From NCBI RefSeq assembly GCF_028867935.1, contig NZ_JAPQNS010000002.1:1-64000 (forward strand): a stretch of DNA of 64,000 nt, given 5' to 3'. Shown piece by piece: positions 26,104 through 35,895 of the stretch (positions within the stretch are counted from its first letter, which is position 1; each line of letters begins with the position of its first letter). The notes beneath the pieces are model-generated. The model was given only the letters and a program-made list of their open reading frames with translations, ran no database searches and was not told where the DNA came from. Origin of the DNA: Flavobacterium sp. SUN052 (GTDB lineage Bacteria; Bacteroidota; Bacteroidia; Flavobacteriales; Flavobacteriaceae). Position numbers and translations under genes: made by a program.

Positions 26104-29100
26104 ATGTCAAAAATTTTACAATGCGTCTTTGTGTTGTATCTATTATCCTGTATACCTGCTCTGGCACAGGATATAGTTGTTAGTGGACGCGTCACATCAT
26201 CCGATGATGCCTCTACACTTCCGGGGGTGAGCGTGCAGGTAAAAGGCACTACCCGAGGCACTACAACAGATGCTCAGGGAAACTACCGGATTAGTGCTCC
26301 TGCTAATGGTCGTCTGGTTTTTAGCTTCATTGGCTACACTAATCAGGAGATTGCTATTACTAACAAGTCATCTATTAATGTTACACTAGCCGGCGATGCC
26401 CAGCAGTTGAACGAGGTTGTTGTTGTTGGATACGGTACCCAAAGTCGGCAGGACGCCACCGGTAGCATATCCTCAGTGAAAGGTGCCGCTATTGCCCAGA
26501 CCCCTATTCAAAGTTTTGAGTCTGGCCTTGCAGGCCGCTCGGCAGGTGTTCAGATCACAGTTCCAAACGGCGTGTTGAACAACCCCCCTGTATTCCGGAT
26601 TCGGGGTACCAATTCCATTTCGCTTAGCTCCTATCCACTTATTGTGGTTGATGGTATCCCTACTTACACGGGTGATTTTGGTGCCACCAATGCTCCTGCC
26701 AACCCCCTGGCCAGTATCAACCCCAGCGATATTGAAAGCATCGACATCGCTAAGGATGCCGCAGCCACTGCCATTTACGGTAGCCGTGCTGCCAACGGTG
26801 TTGTTTTCGTAACCACCAAAAAAGGTAAAGCCGGTAAAACACGGGTTAGCTACGATGGCTGGTATGGCCTGGCAAACGCTTATCGTCTGCCCCAGATGAT
26901 GAATTCCAGCGAATACATCGCCTACAAAACAGCGGCTGTGGCCAACAACCCCTCAACGGCCGGTGTAGTAAAGTTCACCCAGACCAACGATGCCAACGGT
27001 AATCCAATTGATACTCGCTGGTACGATTACATTTATCGGCAGGCGGCCTCGCACAGCCATAACATCAACGTATCGGGTGGCAACGAGAGTACAACCTATT
27101 ATTTTTCAGCCGGTTATACAGCGCAACAGGGTATTATTAACCGAAACGATTTTAAGCGCATCAACACGTTGTTGAATGTAGATAGTAAGGTTAGCAAACT
27201 GTTCAGCATTGGTGGTAAACTGTCATTCTCTAATGAGCAAAACCTGGCAGCGGGAACATCAGGCTCGTTAAATGGTGAAGCGTTTAACACCGCTGGCCTG
27301 GGTCGGGTTGGCCTGGTATTGCCTCCAATCCTGCCAGCCTACAACAATGATGGATCGTATAACGTGAATGGATCGGCGATCGGTTTTGCCAACCAAATTG
27401 CGGGTACGGCCATCTCGTATCCGAACCCGCTTCCAATGTTAGATCAGAACCGTTCTAACACGGAAAACAACCACATTCAGTCGAATGCGTATGTACAGTT
27501 CAAGCCGTTGGACTGGATCAGTTTACGAAGCACCTATGGTATTGATTACCTGCTGACTGACAATGACATCTTCCAGTCGCCAGTATCCAGCGATGGTTAC
27601 ACCAATAACGGATTTGCCGCTGCGGTTGCCGGTAAGTACAAGACATCGCTCTGGACGAACACGGCTCAGTTTACTAAATCATTCGGTGGGGCACACAACT
27701 TTGACTTGTTACTCGGTCAGGAGCAGCAGCGTCGTACCTCACGTTCATACGGTTTGTCACGTCAAACTCTGTCTGACCCTGCTTACACCGTTATTCAGGC
27801 TGGTTTCACCACCACGAACCCAACAAACCTTGCCTATGGTGAGAACTATTTGTTGTCAGGTTTCGGCCGTTTGAATTACAATTACAAAGAGAAGTATTTC
27901 CTGGGTGCTAACCTCCGTCAGGATGAGTACTCGGCTCTGGGCGAGAAAAAAGGTTTGTTCTATGGTGCCTCAGCTGGTTGGGAAATTACCAAAGAGAACT
28001 TCTGGACAGGTGCTGGTCTCGACCGCGTGTTTAGCAGCTTCAAAATCCGGGGTAGCTACGGTAAAGTGGGTAACATTGGCGGTATTGGCGACTATACACC
28101 CTACTCAACCTACGCATCTGGCCTGTACGGTGGAGCAGCTACTCTGGCCTTCTCGAGCGTGGGTAACCCAACGCTGCGTTGGGAAACCAGTACGAAAACT
28201 GATTTTGGCTTCAACTTTGGTTTGTTGAACGACCGGATTACAGGTGAGGTTGCTTACTACAATAACGACATCGATAACCTTATTCTTAACGTAGCTCAGG
28301 CTCCATCAACCGGCCTTCCGACAAACCCACCCCAGAACATTGGCACGATGTATAACAAAGGGCTCGAAATATCGCTGAACGCCCGCGTTATCAATACCAA
28401 GAAGTTCCAGTGGTCGCCAAGCTTCAACATTACCCTGAATAAGAACGAAGTAACATCGTTGGCTCCCGGTCTGAACTCGCTACAGACGGGTACTTCCGGT
28501 CTGGAAACCGTAAACCAAACCATTCCGGGTTATTCACTGGGTTATCTGTGGGTTGTACGCACGGGTGGTGTTGACCCAACAACGGGTAAGCGTATTTTCA
28601 TAAACTCGGCCGGACAAAATGTGTACTACCAATTCTCGGCACCAGCAGGGCAGTTTAACTACTCGACTACGCCAGACGGCAAAACCCGCTATGTAAGCCC
28701 AACGGGTGGTACCGCCATTACTCAGGCTGCTGACGGGGTGATGTATGCCAATGCAATTCCTAAAATTTACGGTGGTTTTGACAACAACTTCAAGTTTGGC
28801 CCCATCGACCTTGGTGTTCTGCTTACGTACCAGTTAGGCTTCAATGTATATTATGGCACCAATGCCGGTCTGCACGATCAGCGATTCTGGAACAATGCCA
28901 CCGATGTGCTGACAGATGCCTGGCAAAAAGAAGGCGATACCGGTAAGAAGTACGCCAAGCCATTGTTCAACGACAACGTGTCGAACGGTTCAGCATTCCC
29001 ATTGGACATTAACGTGTTCAAAGGAGATTTCGTAAAACTACGTACAGTTAGCCTGGGTTACACCCTGCCTTCGAGCTTACTGTCGCGGGCTAAAATCAGT

Positions 29101-29268
29101 AGCCTTCGTCTGTACGTAACAGGCCAGAACCTGGCAGTTCTGACCAAATATCCGGGTCCAGATCCCGAAGTATCATCAAATGGTAACGCAACCAGCGGTC
29201 AGGGTATTGACCGTAACACAGTGCCTAACGCCCGTACCGTTACGTTTGGTTTAAAAGCTGGTTTTTAA
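26104..29268 (+). CDS. SusC-family TonB-linked outer-membrane transporter (pair 2)
   Basis: A 1054-residue SusC/RagA-type protein. Signal peptide MSKILQCVFVLYLLSCIPALAQ; CarboxypepD_reg-like domain (VSGRVTSSDDASTLPGVSVQVKGTTRGTTTDAQGNY, residues 25-95); plug domain with VVVVGYGTQSRQDATGSISSVKG, the IVVDGIPTYTGD box and IDIAKDAAATAIYGSRAANGVVFVTTKKG; barrel ending in TVTFGLKAGF. The N-terminal domain closely resembles that of the third SusC gene in the window (shared VKGTTRGT and TDAQGN words), pointing to paralogy. Its SusD partner starts 20 bases after the stop. Confidence 0.95.
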   Translation: MSKILQCVFVLYLLSCIPALAQDIVVSGRVTSSDDASTLPGVSVQVKGTTRGTTTDAQGNYRISAPANGRLVFSFIGYTNQEIAITNKSSINVTLAGDAQQLNEVVVVGYGTQSRQDATGSISSVKGAAIAQTPIQSFESGLAGRSAGVQITVPNGVLNNPPVFRIRGTNSISLSSYPLIVVDGIPTYTGDFGATNAPANPLASINPSDIESIDIAKDAAATAIYGSRAANGVVFVTTKKGKAGKTRVSYDGWYGLANAYRLPQMMNSSEYIAYKTAAVANNPSTAGVVKFTQTNDANGNPIDTRWYDYIYRQAASHSHNINVSGGNESTTYYFSAGYTAQQGIINRNDFKRINTLLNVDSKVSKLFSIGGKLSFSNEQNLAAGTSGSLNGEAFNTAGLGRVGLVLPPILPAYNNDGSYNVNGSAIGFANQIAGTAISYPNPLPMLDQNRSNTENNHIQSNAYVQFKPLDWISLRSTYGIDYLLTDNDIFQSPVSSDGYTNNGFAAAVAGKYKTSLWTNTAQFTKSFGGAHNFDLLLGQEQQRRTSRSYGLSRQTLSDPAYTVIQAGFTTTNPTNLAYGENYLLSGFGRLNYNYKEKYFLGANLRQDEYSALGEKKGLFYGASAGWEITKENFWTGAGLDRVFSSFKIRGSYGKVGNIGGIGDYTPYSTYASGLYGGAATLAFSSVGNPTLRWETSTKTDFGFNFGLLNDRITGEVAYYNNDIDNLILNVAQAPSTGLPTNPPQNIGTMYNKGLEISLNARVINTKKFQWSPSFNITLNKNEVTSLAPGLNSLQTGTSGLETVNQTIPGYSLGYLWVVRTGGVDPTTGKRIFINSAGQNVYYQFSAPAGQFNYSTTPDGKTRYVSPTGGTAITQAADGVMYANAIPKIYGGFDNNFKFGPIDLGVLLTYQLGFNVYYGTNAGLHDQRFWNNATDVLTDAWQKEGDTGKKYAKPLFNDNVSNGSAFPLDINVFKGDFVKLRTVSLGYTLPSSLLSRAKISSLRLYVTGQNLAVLTKYPGPDPEVSSNGNATSGQGIDRNTVPNARTVTFGLKAGF

Positions 29269-29288
29269 TTCTATTAACGAAACTCACA

Positions 29289-30764
29289 ATGAATAAGAAA
29301 ATAATATATGCAGCAGGTTTCTCTATGCTGCTCATTGGATTAGGAGCCTGTAATCGTGATTTACTGACGCCAATTCCACAAACCTCCGTGTCCGATGCGT
29401 CGGCGTTCAGTACCACTAACCGGATTCAAACGCAGCTTTTGTCGTTGTACGGAGCCCTGAAAGATGGTAACTTCTACGGAGGACGGTACGTCGTTTATGG
29501 CGATATTCGAGGAGAAGAGTTCATTAATGAAACCTCTAACCTAGTTACTGGTTCTGATGTGTGGGGCATGAACCCAACCAACAGTGCTACAGCCGTTCAA
29601 AACCTTTGGAATGCAGCTTATCTGGCCATCAATAAGTGTAATATTTTTCTGGATGGTATGGCAGCGGGTGGCGCTACTGTGGTAGGAGCTGATGTGTCGG
29701 CACGCTACGTAGCGGAAGCCAAATTGATTCGGGGTTTAAGCTACTATAGTCTGTTGCAGTATTATGCCCGGCCATATGCTGATGGCAATGGAAGTTCACT
29801 GGGTGTTCCCCTCCGGTTAACGGGTATTAAAGGTACTGGTCAGTCGGCCATTGCCCGCAGCACTGTTGCCGAGGTATATGCTCAGGTGTTGAAGGATTTG
29901 AACGAAGCAGAAGCCGCGTTACCTGCATCGTATTCTGTAGTCTCTGACAATACAACGCGGGCGCACAAAAACACGGCCATTGCCCTGAAGACTCGGGTTT
30001 ACCTGAGTATGCAGAACTACGCCAGCGTAATTACCGAAGCCAACAAGATTGTTAGCGCAGCGGCTCCATTTAGCGCTCCAACAGGCGTTAAGCATCAGTT
30101 GCAGCCTGACATCACAACGGTGTTCACAACGTATGCCAACGCAGAGTCGATATTCTCGATGCCTATGACCACTACTACCGGTGATTTCCCCGGTACGCAG
30201 AATCAGTTGGCTTATTACTTCTCACCTACATCGGCAAACGGTGGCGTGGGTAACGGTGAATATTCACTCAACCCAAAGGGAATTATTGCTGAGCCAACCT
30301 GGACCGCTACCGACAAACGGCGGTCGTTTATCAAGCAGAGTGGTACTACCACCATTAAAAGCTGGTGGAACAAATACAAAACAGCCAGCCCATACACGGA
30401 TTGGGTTCCGGTTATTCGCTACTCCGAAGTGCTGTTGAACCTGGCCGAAGCCAAAGTTCGTAGCACGAACACGGTGGATGCACAGGCCGTGGCCTTGCTC
30501 AACGCCGTTCGGAACCGATCCGACGCTGCTACTACCTACACAGCCGCCAGCTTTGCCGCTCCAGCAAATATTATTAGCTCTATTCTGTTAGAACGTCGCA
30601 TTGAGTTTTTGGGCGAAGGATTACGGAACAATGATTTGGTTCGTCTGCTCCAAACTATTCCGGCTAAAGGTACTGCACCGTCCAAAGCACCCAATGAGTC
30701 AGGCTATATCTGGCCAATTTCGGCAGTTGAACTTGCGCTGAACAACTTGGCAAAAGACAACTAA
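29289..30764 (+). CDS. SusD/RagB-like outer-membrane lipoprotein (pair 2)
   Basis: A 491-residue lipoprotein with lipobox LGAC at about residues 18-21 (signal MNKKIIYAAGFSMLLIGLGAC). It has the classical RagB/SusD layout: helical TPR-like core with NLWNAAYLAINKCNIFLDGM, AEAKLIRGLSYYSLLQYYARPYAD, GVPLRL, and a C-terminal block with VIRYSEVLLNLAEAKVR and ILLERRIEFLGEGLRNNDLVRL. It binds the substrate at the cell surface for the preceding SusC. The 20-base gap and shared terminator indicate one transcript. Nothing in the sequence names the ligand. Confidence 0.94.
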   Translation: MNKKIIYAAGFSMLLIGLGACNRDLLTPIPQTSVSDASAFSTTNRIQTQLLSLYGALKDGNFYGGRYVVYGDIRGEEFINETSNLVTGSDVWGMNPTNSATAVQNLWNAAYLAINKCNIFLDGMAAGGATVVGADVSARYVAEAKLIRGLSYYSLLQYYARPYADGNGSSLGVPLRLTGIKGTGQSAIARSTVAEVYAQVLKDLNEAEAALPASYSVVSDNTTRAHKNTAIALKTRVYLSMQNYASVITEANKIVSAAAPFSAPTGVKHQLQPDITTVFTTYANAESIFSMPMTTTTGDFPGTQNQLAYYFSPTSANGGVGNGEYSLNPKGIIAEPTWTATDKRRSFIKQSGTTTIKSWWNKYKTASPYTDWVPVIRYSEVLLNLAEAKVRSTNTVDAQAVALLNAVRNRSDAATTYTAASFAAPANIISSILLERRIEFLGEGLRNNDLVRLLQTIPAKGTAPSKAPNESGYIWPISAVELALNNLAKDN

Positions 30765-30785
30765 ACAACTGGCTTACAAACTCTT

Positions 30786-30818
30786 AAAAAGGGTATCTCA
30801 TACGAGATACCCTTTTTT
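30786..30818 (+). terminator. Intrinsic terminator after SusCD pair 2
   Basis: AAAAAGGGTATCTC (30786-30799) pairs perfectly with 30804-30817 across a 4-base loop and ends in a T-run (TTTTTT). It begins 21 bases after the susD-like stop codon. Confidence 0.92.
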
Positions 30819-31057
30819 ATGCTTATACAGGATCAGTTTATATAGGTTTTTTAGAACGCTTGATATGAAGAATTGGAAAGCAAGTAAACCGTTAGAAACC
30901 TTTAATCACTAGATCGGGCTGGCAATTGAGTAAGGATCTAAGATAGATTTTTTTGAACAATTTCATGTATGTATATTTATTCTGTTAAAATAAATAATTA
31001 CCAAATTTAATTTTACCAACAATCTTTTAAACAAATAATATATAATGAGAATTATGC

Positions 31058-31088
31058 TTTTTGTTCTATTTGTTTAGCCTGTATTTTG
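31058..31088 (+). promoter_or_regulatory. Possible promoter of SusCD pair 3
   Basis: TTTTTG at 31058-31063, 18 bases, then TATTTTG at 31082-31088. The second box is one base short of the TAnnTTTG consensus. The leader to the ATG at 31136 would be about 40 bases. Weak support. Confidence 0.28.
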
Positions 31089-31135
31089 CATACTGTTTCA
31101 TATCGAATATCAACCAATTCATCTATCAAACCTTC

Positions 31136-34100
31136 ATGAGAAAATGTTTATTAGGAAGTTGGCTACTAGCCTTACTTTTCTGTTTGCCAGCCCTGGCACA
31201 GGATGTATCGATTAGTGGCCGGGTCACTTCAGCAGACGACAACGGAAACAATGGTCTTCCGGGGGTGAGTGTTTCGGTGAAAGGAACAACGCGGGGCACA
31301 TCAACAGATGCTCAGGGTAATTTCAAACTCAACGTACCAGCATCGAGTCGTTTGGTGTTCAGTTTTGTGGGGTACACGGCGCAGGAGGTAGCGGTAGGCA
31401 ACCAATCAACATTCAATATTAGTTTGGTACCCGATGCAGCCAACCTGGAAGAAGTAATTGTTACGACCTTCGGTTCGTCTAAGCGTGCTTCTTTTACGGG
31501 TTCAGCGGGTGTTATTTCGGCGGATCGGCTCAAAGAGCGCCCCATCACCAACTTTGCCCAGGCATTGGCCGGTTCGGCTCCGGGCATCCAGTCAACAGCC
31601 GGTAGTGGTCAACCCGGAACTCCTCCAACCATTCGAATTCGGGGTTTTGGCTCCATCTCGTCTGGTAACGATCCGCTTTATGTAGTCGATGGCGTCCCGT
31701 ACTCGGGTAACGTTGCCAACATCAACACTAACGACATTGAGAGCATTACCGTCCTGAAAGATGCCGCATCGACGGCCTTATACGGTTCACGGGCTGCCAA
31801 TGGGGTTGTGGTTGTAACGACCAAAAAAGGCGCTAAAGACCGGAGCAACATCTCGGTAAACATCACGAAAGGTGTAAATACCCGTGCCTTGCCGGAGTAT
31901 GATCGCGTTGGAGCCGATCAGTATTATCCGCTGATGTGGGAACAATACCGCAACAGTTTAGCCTACCGGGCTACTAATCCGCTTACTCTGGCGGCTGCTG
32001 GCGTTAGTGCAACAAACAGCTTGAGTGGTTTGGTTGGATACAATGTATATGACGTGCCGTTCAATCAGCTGGTGAGCCCCGAAGGGCAAATGAACCCCAA
32101 CGCCAAGCTCATTTATTCACCTGAAGATTTGGATTGGGCGAAACCGCTCATGCGTCAGGGCAACCGGAATGACATAAACATGAATTTCTCGGGTGGACAG
32201 GCGAAGTCGGATTATTATCTGTCACTGGGTTATCTGAGCGATAAAGGGTTTTTGATTCGCTCCGACTATGAGCGGTATACAGCCCGGCTCAACGTCAATA
32301 CACAAGTGAAGCCTTGGTTCAAAGCTGGTGCGAATATATCGGCATCGCTCATCAAATCGAATCAGGCAGACGTTCCTGCGGATGGTGGCACAACGTTCGT
32401 GAACCCATTCTTCTTCTCGCGGACAATGGGACCTATATTCCCGGTTTACGCATATAATCCCGCCAGCCCTAGCGAGTTCCTGACGCTGCCCAACGGTCAA
32501 CGTCGCTGGGATTACGGCAACCTGACATCTTTAGGACTGCCTTCGCGACCCCAATATGGCGGTCGGCACGCCATTGCTGAGACTATTCTCAACCAGAATA
32601 GCTTCCGCCGAAACACTATCGGCGCACGGACGTATGGCGAGATCTCGTTCCTGCGGGATTTCAAATTTACGGCTAACGTTGGGGTCGACTTAACGAATAC
32701 GAATACCTCAACATTTGGTAACCCCGAAATTGGTGATGGTGCTCCGGCAGGCCGGGCAACTCATGAGTTTGCAAACATCACGAGCTACAACCTGAATCAA
32801 CTGCTGAACTACAACAAGCAGTTTGGTAAGCATACAGTCGACGTTTTAGTAGGCCACGAAAACTACCAGGTAACCGACAACTACCTGACCGGCTCACGTT
32901 CGCAACAAATCTCGGACGGCAACTACGAACTGATCAACTTCACAACAACCACCAATCTCAACTCGGTGTATAATATCCGTCGTGTTGAAGGTTTCTTTTC
33001 GCGTATTAACTACGACTATGATCAGAAGTACTTCCTGTCGGGATCGGTTCGGCGCGATGGATCGAGCAAGTTTTTCCAGGACGTACGCTGGGGTAACTTC
33101 TTCTCGGCCAGTGGTGCGTGGCGTCTGGATCAGGAAAGTTTCATCCAGGCTATCCCGACCATCAACCTGCTGAAATTGCGGAGTTCATACGGTCAAACGG
33201 GTAATGATGGTGGTGGCAACACGGCTGATGGAGCTTCCATTAGCTACTACGCATGGCAACCACTCTATGCATTGGGGCAAAACAACGCTACTGAAGCTGG
33301 GGTTTTGCAAAGCAGCCTCGGCAACTCAGCTTTGGTATGGGAAAAAAATAGTCAGTTTGACGTAGCGCTGGAGTTTGGCATCCTCAAAAACCGGATTTCG
33401 GGTACCGTCGAATACTTCAACCGGCAGTCGGCGAACCTGATTTTTGATGTACCATTGCCCCTCTCAACGGGTATTCAGACCGTTACACGTAACATCGGGA
33501 CCATGTACAACCGGGGTATCGAAATCGAACTAGGCCTTGAGCCAGTCCGGACCCAGAACTTCAGCTGGCGCATCGATCTGAATGCCACTAAGATTCAGAA
33601 CCGAATCACCAAAATGCCAACTGAAACCCCTGAAATCATCGACGGTACGAAGAAACTCGCTGTTGGCACGTCAATCTATGATTTCTGGTTACGCGAGTAT
33701 AAAGGTGTTAACCCAGCCAATGGTGAAGCCGAGTATCGGGCTAACAGCTACGTTGCTGCAAACTCACGCATTACCGAATCAGGCGATACGCTCACGACCA
33801 GCGCCAATAACGCCCGATTCCGCTACCACGGCAGCTCGATTCCGAAGTTCACGGGTGGTATCACCAATACGTTCAAGTTTAAAGGGCTCACCCTGTCGGG
33901 TCTGATTGTGTATCAGGTGGGTGGCAAAGTGTATGACGGAGCTTACCAATCTCTGATGAGCGCAGGTGGCTACGGTGGTGCCAAAAGCGTTGATATTCTG
34001 AGCCGCTGGCAAAAGCCGGGCGATATAACCAACGTACCCCGCCTGGACGTTGCCCGCACAGCTGATTACGATGCCAATTCAAGCCGCTGGCTGATTGATG

Positions 34101-34324
34101 GTAGCTACCTGAACATTCGGTCTGTTACGCTGTCGTATTCATTACCCAGCGTTGTAGCCCGCAAGATTTTCCTCGAAAACGCTCAGGTTTATCTCTCTGG
34201 TGAAAACTTCTTCATCCTGTCGCGCCGGAAAGGCATGAACGCACAGCAAAACTTTGGTGGGACAACCGGCAACGTATTTAGCTCAGCCAAGAGCTTAGTA
34301 GCAGGAATTTCATTCACTCTCTAA
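31136..34324 (+). CDS. SusC-family TonB-linked outer-membrane transporter (pair 3)
   Basis: About 1062 residues from the ATG at 31136. The frame extends to a TTG at 31061, but starting at 31136 gives a clean signal peptide, MRKCLLGSWLLALLFCLPALAQ. A CarboxypepD_reg-like domain (VSISGRVTSADDNGNNGLPGVSVSVKGTTRGTSTDAQGNF) is followed by the plug (VIVTTFGSSKRASFTGSAGVI, YVVDGVPYSG, ITVLKDAASTALYGSRAANGVVVVTTKKG) and a long barrel ending in VAGISFTL. This is a full-length SusC; its SusD begins 14 bases later. It faces the sulfatase/CAZyme block across a bidirectional terminator, so it may import that block's products, although this is inference. Confidence 0.95.
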   Translation: MRKCLLGSWLLALLFCLPALAQDVSISGRVTSADDNGNNGLPGVSVSVKGTTRGTSTDAQGNFKLNVPASSRLVFSFVGYTAQEVAVGNQSTFNISLVPDAANLEEVIVTTFGSSKRASFTGSAGVISADRLKERPITNFAQALAGSAPGIQSTAGSGQPGTPPTIRIRGFGSISSGNDPLYVVDGVPYSGNVANINTNDIESITVLKDAASTALYGSRAANGVVVVTTKKGAKDRSNISVNITKGVNTRALPEYDRVGADQYYPLMWEQYRNSLAYRATNPLTLAAAGVSATNSLSGLVGYNVYDVPFNQLVSPEGQMNPNAKLIYSPEDLDWAKPLMRQGNRNDINMNFSGGQAKSDYYLSLGYLSDKGFLIRSDYERYTARLNVNTQVKPWFKAGANISASLIKSNQADVPADGGTTFVNPFFFSRTMGPIFPVYAYNPASPSEFLTLPNGQRRWDYGNLTSLGLPSRPQYGGRHAIAETILNQNSFRRNTIGARTYGEISFLRDFKFTANVGVDLTNTNTSTFGNPEIGDGAPAGRATHEFANITSYNLNQLLNYNKQFGKHTVDVLVGHENYQVTDNYLTGSRSQQISDGNYELINFTTTTNLNSVYNIRRVEGFFSRINYDYDQKYFLSGSVRRDGSSKFFQDVRWGNFFSASGAWRLDQESFIQAIPTINLLKLRSSYGQTGNDGGGNTADGASISYYAWQPLYALGQNNATEAGVLQSSLGNSALVWEKNSQFDVALEFGILKNRISGTVEYFNRQSANLIFDVPLPLSTGIQTVTRNIGTMYNRGIEIELGLEPVRTQNFSWRIDLNATKIQNRITKMPTETPEIIDGTKKLAVGTSIYDFWLREYKGVNPANGEAEYRANSYVAANSRITESGDTLTTSANNARFRYHGSSIPKFTGGITNTFKFKGLTLSGLIVYQVGGKVYDGAYQSLMSAGGYGGAKSVDILSRWQKPGDITNVPRLDVARTADYDANSSRWLIDGSYLNIRSVTLSYSLPSVVARKIFLENAQVYLSGENFFILSRRKGMNAQQNFGGTTGNVFSSAKSLVAGISFTL

Positions 34325-34338
34325 ACTTCCGTCAATTA

Positions 34339-35823
34339 ATGAAAACCAGATTTTTAACTATATTAATTGCACTAGGGTTGCTTTCTACCTCGTGTAGCGA
34401 AGATTACTTACAGACTGCCCCCACTGGTAGTATTGACGCCGGTGCAGCCTACGCAACTACTAAAAATGCGTCTGCTGCCATCAATGGCATCTACCGGGCA
34501 ATGGTTCTGCGCTATTTGGGCTCACAAGGTCATTTTGGCCATCCGGCCATGATGATTATTCTGGACGTGTTGGGCGACGACCTCGTGCTGAGCAATACCT
34601 CGAACACCTGGCATTTGGGTGAGCAGCGCTGGATTGCTCACCGGTCTGCCACGAATGTTATGACCGAGTTCCCGTATCAGTTGTACTACCGGCTAATTGG
34701 TAATGCAAACATCGCGGTTGCCAACGTCGACAATGCCGCTGGTACAGCAACCGAGCGCAATCAGGTAAAGGGCGAAGCGCTGGCTCTGCGTGCTTTCTCG
34801 TACTACAACCTCGTACAGCTTTACGGCAAACGATACGATGCTGCGGCTAAGCCTAATACGCAACTGGGTGTTCCACTTGTGCTGACACCCACTACAGATG
34901 GCTTGCCCCGTGCAACCGTGGAGGACATCTATACGCAGATCAATAAAGACTTGACCGATGCGGCCGCTCTGCTGACAACAACCCGGCCAGGTGGCTACAA
35001 GTCGCACATCAATATTGATGTGGTGCGGGGTTTGCAGGCCAAAGTGGCCCTGACGCAGCAGAACTGGGCGGATGCCGCAAAATGGGCTGCTGAAGCACGT
35101 AAGAACTACGCATTGATGAGCGTGGCTCAGTATCAGGATGGATTTGCTGACATTGCCAATCCAGAGTGGATGTGGGGCTTTGATCACCTTGAAGATCAGT
35201 CGGAGTTTTTTGGAGCGTATCACTCATATATCTCCTGTAACTTCAACTCGACTAATATCCGGGCAACGCCAAAACTCATCAACAGCAAGTTGTATGACCA
35301 GATTCCCACAACGGATGTGCGCTCAAAAATGTGGGTCAAAACCCCAACGACGGCTAACTCAGTTGTACCAACCGGCGGAATTCGCGCTCCTTATATGAAC
35401 CAGAAGTTCCGGTTGCCGGGTACCCCATCGACCAGCACAATGGGTGATATTCCGTATATGCGCGCTGCCGAAATGTATTTGATCGAAGCGGAAGCACAGG
35501 CTCGTTTGGGCAAAGCTACCGAAGCTTCCAAAGCCCTGTTCGACCTGGTTAGCAAGCGCGACCCATCGTACAAGTTATCGACCAGCACCGGAACGGCTTT
35601 AATAGACGAGATCATGTTTAACCGGCGCATTGAGCTCTGGGGCGAAGGTGCCCGTTTCACCGATCTGAAACGCCTGAACCTCCCCCTCAACCGCAACGGT
35701 GCTAACTTCACGGCCGCTGTAGCGGTAATCTTCGATGCCCCCGCAGGAGATAAACAGTGGGAATTCCTGATTCCTCAACGGGAATTAAACTCGAACAAAG
35801 CTGTCGTACAGAACGCCTTGTAG
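34339..35823 (+). CDS. SusD/RagB-like outer-membrane lipoprotein (pair 3)
   Basis: A 494-residue lipoprotein (signal MKTRFLTILIALGLLSTSC, lipobox STSC). SusD/RagB features include AAINGIYRAMVLRYLG, FPYQLYYRLIGNANIAVANVD, VKGEALALRAFSYYNLVQLYGKRYD, GVPLVL, and the C-terminal IPYMRAAEMYLIEAEAQARLGK and IDEIMFNRRIELWGEGARFTDLKRL. It is the surface binding partner of the preceding SusC. The stop is 17 bases before a strong hairpin shared with the convergent sulfatase gene. Confidence 0.94.
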   Translation: MKTRFLTILIALGLLSTSCSEDYLQTAPTGSIDAGAAYATTKNASAAINGIYRAMVLRYLGSQGHFGHPAMMIILDVLGDDLVLSNTSNTWHLGEQRWIAHRSATNVMTEFPYQLYYRLIGNANIAVANVDNAAGTATERNQVKGEALALRAFSYYNLVQLYGKRYDAAAKPNTQLGVPLVLTPTTDGLPRATVEDIYTQINKDLTDAAALLTTTRPGGYKSHINIDVVRGLQAKVALTQQNWADAAKWAAEARKNYALMSVAQYQDGFADIANPEWMWGFDHLEDQSEFFGAYHSYISCNFNSTNIRATPKLINSKLYDQIPTTDVRSKMWVKTPTTANSVVPTGGIRAPYMNQKFRLPGTPSTSTMGDIPYMRAAEMYLIEAEAQARLGKATEASKALFDLVSKRDPSYKLSTSTGTALIDEIMFNRRIELWGEGARFTDLKRLNLPLNRNGANFTAAVAVIFDAPAGDKQWEFLIPQRELNSNKAVVQNAL

Positions 35824-35839
35824 TAATTCAATTTACGGC

Positions 35840-35882
35840 AAAACGCCCTGTTCCCCAAAATAACTGGGGAACAGGGCGTTTT
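35840..35882. terminator. Bidirectional terminator between SusD (pair 3) and sulfatase genes
   Basis: 18-base perfect arms (35840-35857 and 35865-35882; core ACGCCCTGTTCCCCA) with a 7-base loop, an A-run on the left and a T-run on the right. It serves the + strand SusCD operon and the - strand enzyme operon, both of which end here. Confidence 0.92.
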
Positions 35883-35895
35883 CATTTTCACTACC

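Larger units (their letters stand above)
30765..31135. other. 371-base AT-rich gap between SusCD pairs 2 and 3
   Basis: It holds a terminator near its left end, then about 230 bases of AT-rich DNA without convincing ORFs, repeats or RNA motifs, and a weak promoter candidate near its right end. The length leaves room for operator sites, but none can be recognised. Confidence 0.6.

Noticed and set aside
31061..31135. TTG-initiated extension of the third SusC protein
   Set aside because: The ATG at 31136 gives a normal signal peptide; the extension would put 25 hydrophobic residues ahead of it and overlaps the likely promoter.
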